Below are positions 49,275 to 51,072 of a DNA stretch of 51,072 nt, one piece after another. The notes beneath the pieces are model-generated. The model saw only the letters and a list, made by a program, of their open reading frames with translations, made no database searches and had not been told where the DNA came from. The stretch is taken from positions 1 to 51,072 of the forward strand of contig NZ_CAKMAA020000004.1 in assembly GCF_924101635.2 (NCBI RefSeq), in the 5' to 3' direction. Source of the DNA: Candidatus Nitrotoga sp. HW29 (GTDB taxonomy: Bacteria; Pseudomonadota; Gammaproteobacteria; Burkholderiales; Gallionellaceae). Positions within the stretch are counted from its first letter, which is position 1, and each line of letters opens with the position of its first letter. A program made the translations under genes and the position numbers.

Positions 49275-50198
49275 ATGTCACGTTTTATTTTTTGCAGAGG
49301 CGCTATCGTTGCGATAGCACTCGCCCTTAATTTGGCTACGGCCCATGCAGCAGATTCGGTGGGCGTTTTGGATACCGCAAAGATCGAACAATTGACTGGT
49401 CTTAAAGGAAGTTTTTCCAAGGAAGAAAATGTATTCAAGGTGTCCAAGCCGCGCAGCGACGTAAAAATTCAGGTTGACAAATGGCCCATGCCAACCTTCA
49501 TGGGGCTCACGTCATGGGCTGCCTTTACTCCGGCTCATAATGGACAAGCAATGATGATGGGCGATACGGTTGTGTTAGAGGATGAAGTCAATCCGGCCAT
49601 GAGTGCCGCCTTGAATGCCGGTCTTGAAGTTACCGCGCTCCACAATCATTTTTTCTTTGATCAACCCAAGGTCTACTTCATGCACATCAGCGGCGTGGGC
49701 AGCGTCGGTCAGTTGGCAACTGGGGTAAAAAAAGTCTATGACAAGATTGCCGAAATTCGTGCTGCTCATTCTATGCCTGCCACAGCATTCTTGGGGATGA
49801 TCGCCAGTGACAACAAGATCACTCCTGCTCCTTTGGAAGCGGTATTTGGTATGAAGGGGCAGATAAATAACGGGATGTTCAAAGTTGCAATTGGCCGTGA
49901 AGCCAAAATGCATGGCATCGTTGTGGCCAATCAAATGGGCGTAAATACCTGGGCTGCATTTGCCGGTTCCGATGATGAAGCGGTCGTCGATGGCGATTTC
50001 GCAATGCTCGAAGATGAGCTACAAGCCATCCTAAAGGCCATGCGGGCCGAAGATATCAATATTGTGGCGATTCACCAGCATATGACGCACGAGCAGCCAC
50101 GCTACTTGTTCCTGCATTATTGGGGTAAGGGTAAGGCAGCCGATCTTGCTACGGCAATTAAAAAGGTGTTGAGTGTTCAGGCTAATTTACGAAAATAA
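49275..50198 (+). CDS. Secreted DUF1259 (LppY/LpqO-like) protein with a duplicated His motif
   Basis: A 307-residue protein with a signal peptide (about 1-25, ending ATAHA). It has two homologous halves. Half 1 carries H123-x-H125-x4-Q130-P-x5-H137 and half 2 H267-x-H269-x4-Q274-P-x5-H281, in the frames ALHNHFFFDQPKVYFMH and AIHQHMTHEQPRYLFLH. Both halves also share the phrase TWAAF or SWAAF near the middle. The spacing suggests two metal-binding sites of the same fold. The ATG at 49275 has GAGGAG upstream; the frame starts 12 codons earlier. Function is unknown; its place in a chromate operon suggests a periplasmic role there. Confidence 0.85.
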   Translation: MSRFIFCRGAIVAIALALNLATAHAADSVGVLDTAKIEQLTGLKGSFSKEENVFKVSKPRSDVKIQVDKWPMPTFMGLTSWAAFTPAHNGQAMMMGDTVVLEDEVNPAMSAALNAGLEVTALHNHFFFDQPKVYFMHISGVGSVGQLATGVKKVYDKIAEIRAAHSMPATAFLGMIASDNKITPAPLEAVFGMKGQINNGMFKVAIGREAKMHGIVVANQMGVNTWAAFAGSDDEAVVDGDFAMLEDELQAILKAMRAEDINIVAIHQHMTHEQPRYLFLHYWGKGKAADLATAIKKVLSVQANLRK

Positions 50199-50310
50199 CC
50201 CCCTTTTCTGACTGATAGCTTGATTAAATAAGATTTAAATTTATATAAATATAATCAATAAATTAGATAGAATTTATGAGATTTAAAGAATTCTTTTAGG
50301 TGGAATTAAA
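50199..50310. promoter_or_regulatory. A+T-rich spacer before the DUF2490 gene
   Basis: A very A+T-rich stretch of 112 bases, with TTTATATAAATATAATC near 50240-50256. It could hold a promoter for the DUF2490 gene. No clear terminator for the DUF1259 gene is visible. Confidence 0.35.
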
Positions 50311-51024
50311 GTGTTAAATAAAATAAATATGTTTATGGCATTAACAATACTGGGTCTATTAATTTCGGATCCAGTTATGGCCGATATAAATGATAACCAA
50401 ACTTGGGGCAACATAACGGCGGTTGGTAGTTTGAGTTCTTTCACTCCAGCATTAAAAAATTTTAAATACTGGGCAGAGTTTCAAGGTCGTTTTGGTGATA
50501 ACACATCGCGTTTTTCTCAGGCAATTATCCGTCCTGGAATTGGGTATGTCATTAACAATACTACCAGTGCCTGGCTGGGTTATGCGTCAGTGCACACAGC
50601 GGAGCCATTTTCAAAAACCACATTCAACGAGCGAAGAATCTGGCAACAGTTATTGTTAAGCGATAAGTTTTCGTTCGGAACAGCCAGTAGCCGGAGTCGT
50701 CTGGAAGAGCGTTTGGTGCCCAGTTTGGGTGATGATACGAGCTTGCGTTTACGGCAAATGTTTAAAGTATGGGCTCCTCTGACCGCTGCTCCAGCCTATA
50801 GCGTAGTGGTGAGTGATGAATATTACCTAAATCTTAACAATGCCGACTGGGGGCCTCGCAAGGGTTTCGATCAAAACAGAGCATTCATAGGAATAGGCTA
50901 TGATTTCGATAAAGTAATTAAAACTGAAATTGGTTATATGAATCAATATATTAATCGGCCACGTACTTCAATTAACCGAAATGATCATATTTTATCGCTT
51001 AACATTTATTTTAGTTACTATTGA
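50311..51024 (+). CDS. DUF2490 family predicted outer-membrane protein
   Basis: A 237-residue protein with a signal peptide (about 1-24, ending DPVMA) and alternating beta-strand segments to a C-terminal LSLNIYFSYY, whose aromatic last residue is typical of outer-membrane barrels. WQQLLLSDKFSFGTASSRSRLEER and GIGYDFDKVIKTEIGYMNQY match DUF2490, of unknown function. The start is GTG at 50311, with AGGTGGA upstream; an ATG at 50329 is possible. It follows the chromate cluster and could be part of it, though the 112-base spacer suggests separate expression. Confidence 0.85.
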   Translation: MLNKINMFMALTILGLLISDPVMADINDNQTWGNITAVGSLSSFTPALKNFKYWAEFQGRFGDNTSRFSQAIIRPGIGYVINNTTSAWLGYASVHTAEPFSKTTFNERRIWQQLLLSDKFSFGTASSRSRLEERLVPSLGDDTSLRLRQMFKVWAPLTAAPAYSVVVSDEYYLNLNNADWGPRKGFDQNRAFIGIGYDFDKVIKTEIGYMNQYINRPRTSINRNDHILSLNIYFSYY

Positions 51025-51072
51025 TTCGGCCCTCAAACAGTTTCAAGCGGCGTATTTTACGTAGGGGTCCTG
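51025..51072. other. Window end, nothing recognised
   Basis: Short non-coding end after the DUF2490 stop. No hairpin or start codon with a ribosome site is seen. Confidence 0.5.

Overview
The window reads as a chromosomal segment of a betaproteobacterium, most likely from the Nitrosomonadales (Gallionellaceae or Nitrosomonadaceae-like). This is inferred from protein style, moderate G+C, ubiquinone biosynthesis (ubiG), the serC-pheA-hisC-aroF-tyrA aromatic block behind gyrA, and a 14-gene complex I operon with separate nuoC and nuoD and the tpiA-secG-tRNA-Leu genes at its head. No rRNA, CRISPR array, prophage or intact insertion sequence was seen. Most genes are housekeeping genes.

Layout. 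1-766: 3' end of an unknown gene and a tandem ChrR-like cupin protein. 997-2338 (minus): ubiG-gph. 2522-11643 (plus): gyrA, serC, serA, pheA, hisC, aroF and tyrA, tightly packed with several start/stop overlaps, covering serine and phenylalanine/tyrosine synthesis. After tyrA the usual aroA-cmk-rpsA continuation is absent; instead there are a DUF3892 gene, mnmC, an A+T-rich acyltransferase-like gene and a decayed fragment of a second, diverged mnmC. 15355-19191: aspartate-type aminotransferase (minus), uvrB and a low-molecular-weight tyrosine phosphatase. 19332-24805: rne (minus) divergent from rluC, a HAD phosphatase and an S49 peptidase. 24816-28574: tesA divergent from the ybbA-ybbP ABC system, with overlapping start codons. 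28702-29550: a secreted Sel1-repeat protein.

29773-46068 (minus): tpiA, secG, tRNA-Leu(GAG) and nuoA-N. All 14 complex I subunits are present. Most junctions overlap or are tight, but the nuoB/C, C/D, D/E, I/J and J/K spacers are larger. Some hold short ORFs coupled to the flanking genes, and the nuoD/E spacer also looks like a decayed palindromic repeat.

46467-51024 (plus): a chromate-type accessory cluster of chrB, chrA, a stand-alone ChrB C-domain protein, a secreted DUF1259 protein with two copies of a His-rich motif, and a DUF2490 predicted outer-membrane barrel. A three-copy direct repeat and a short dyad lie directly upstream of chrB, where a ribosome binding site would be expected. 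This cluster and the mnmC remnant region are the least ordinary parts of the window. I saw no clearly new defence or mobile system.
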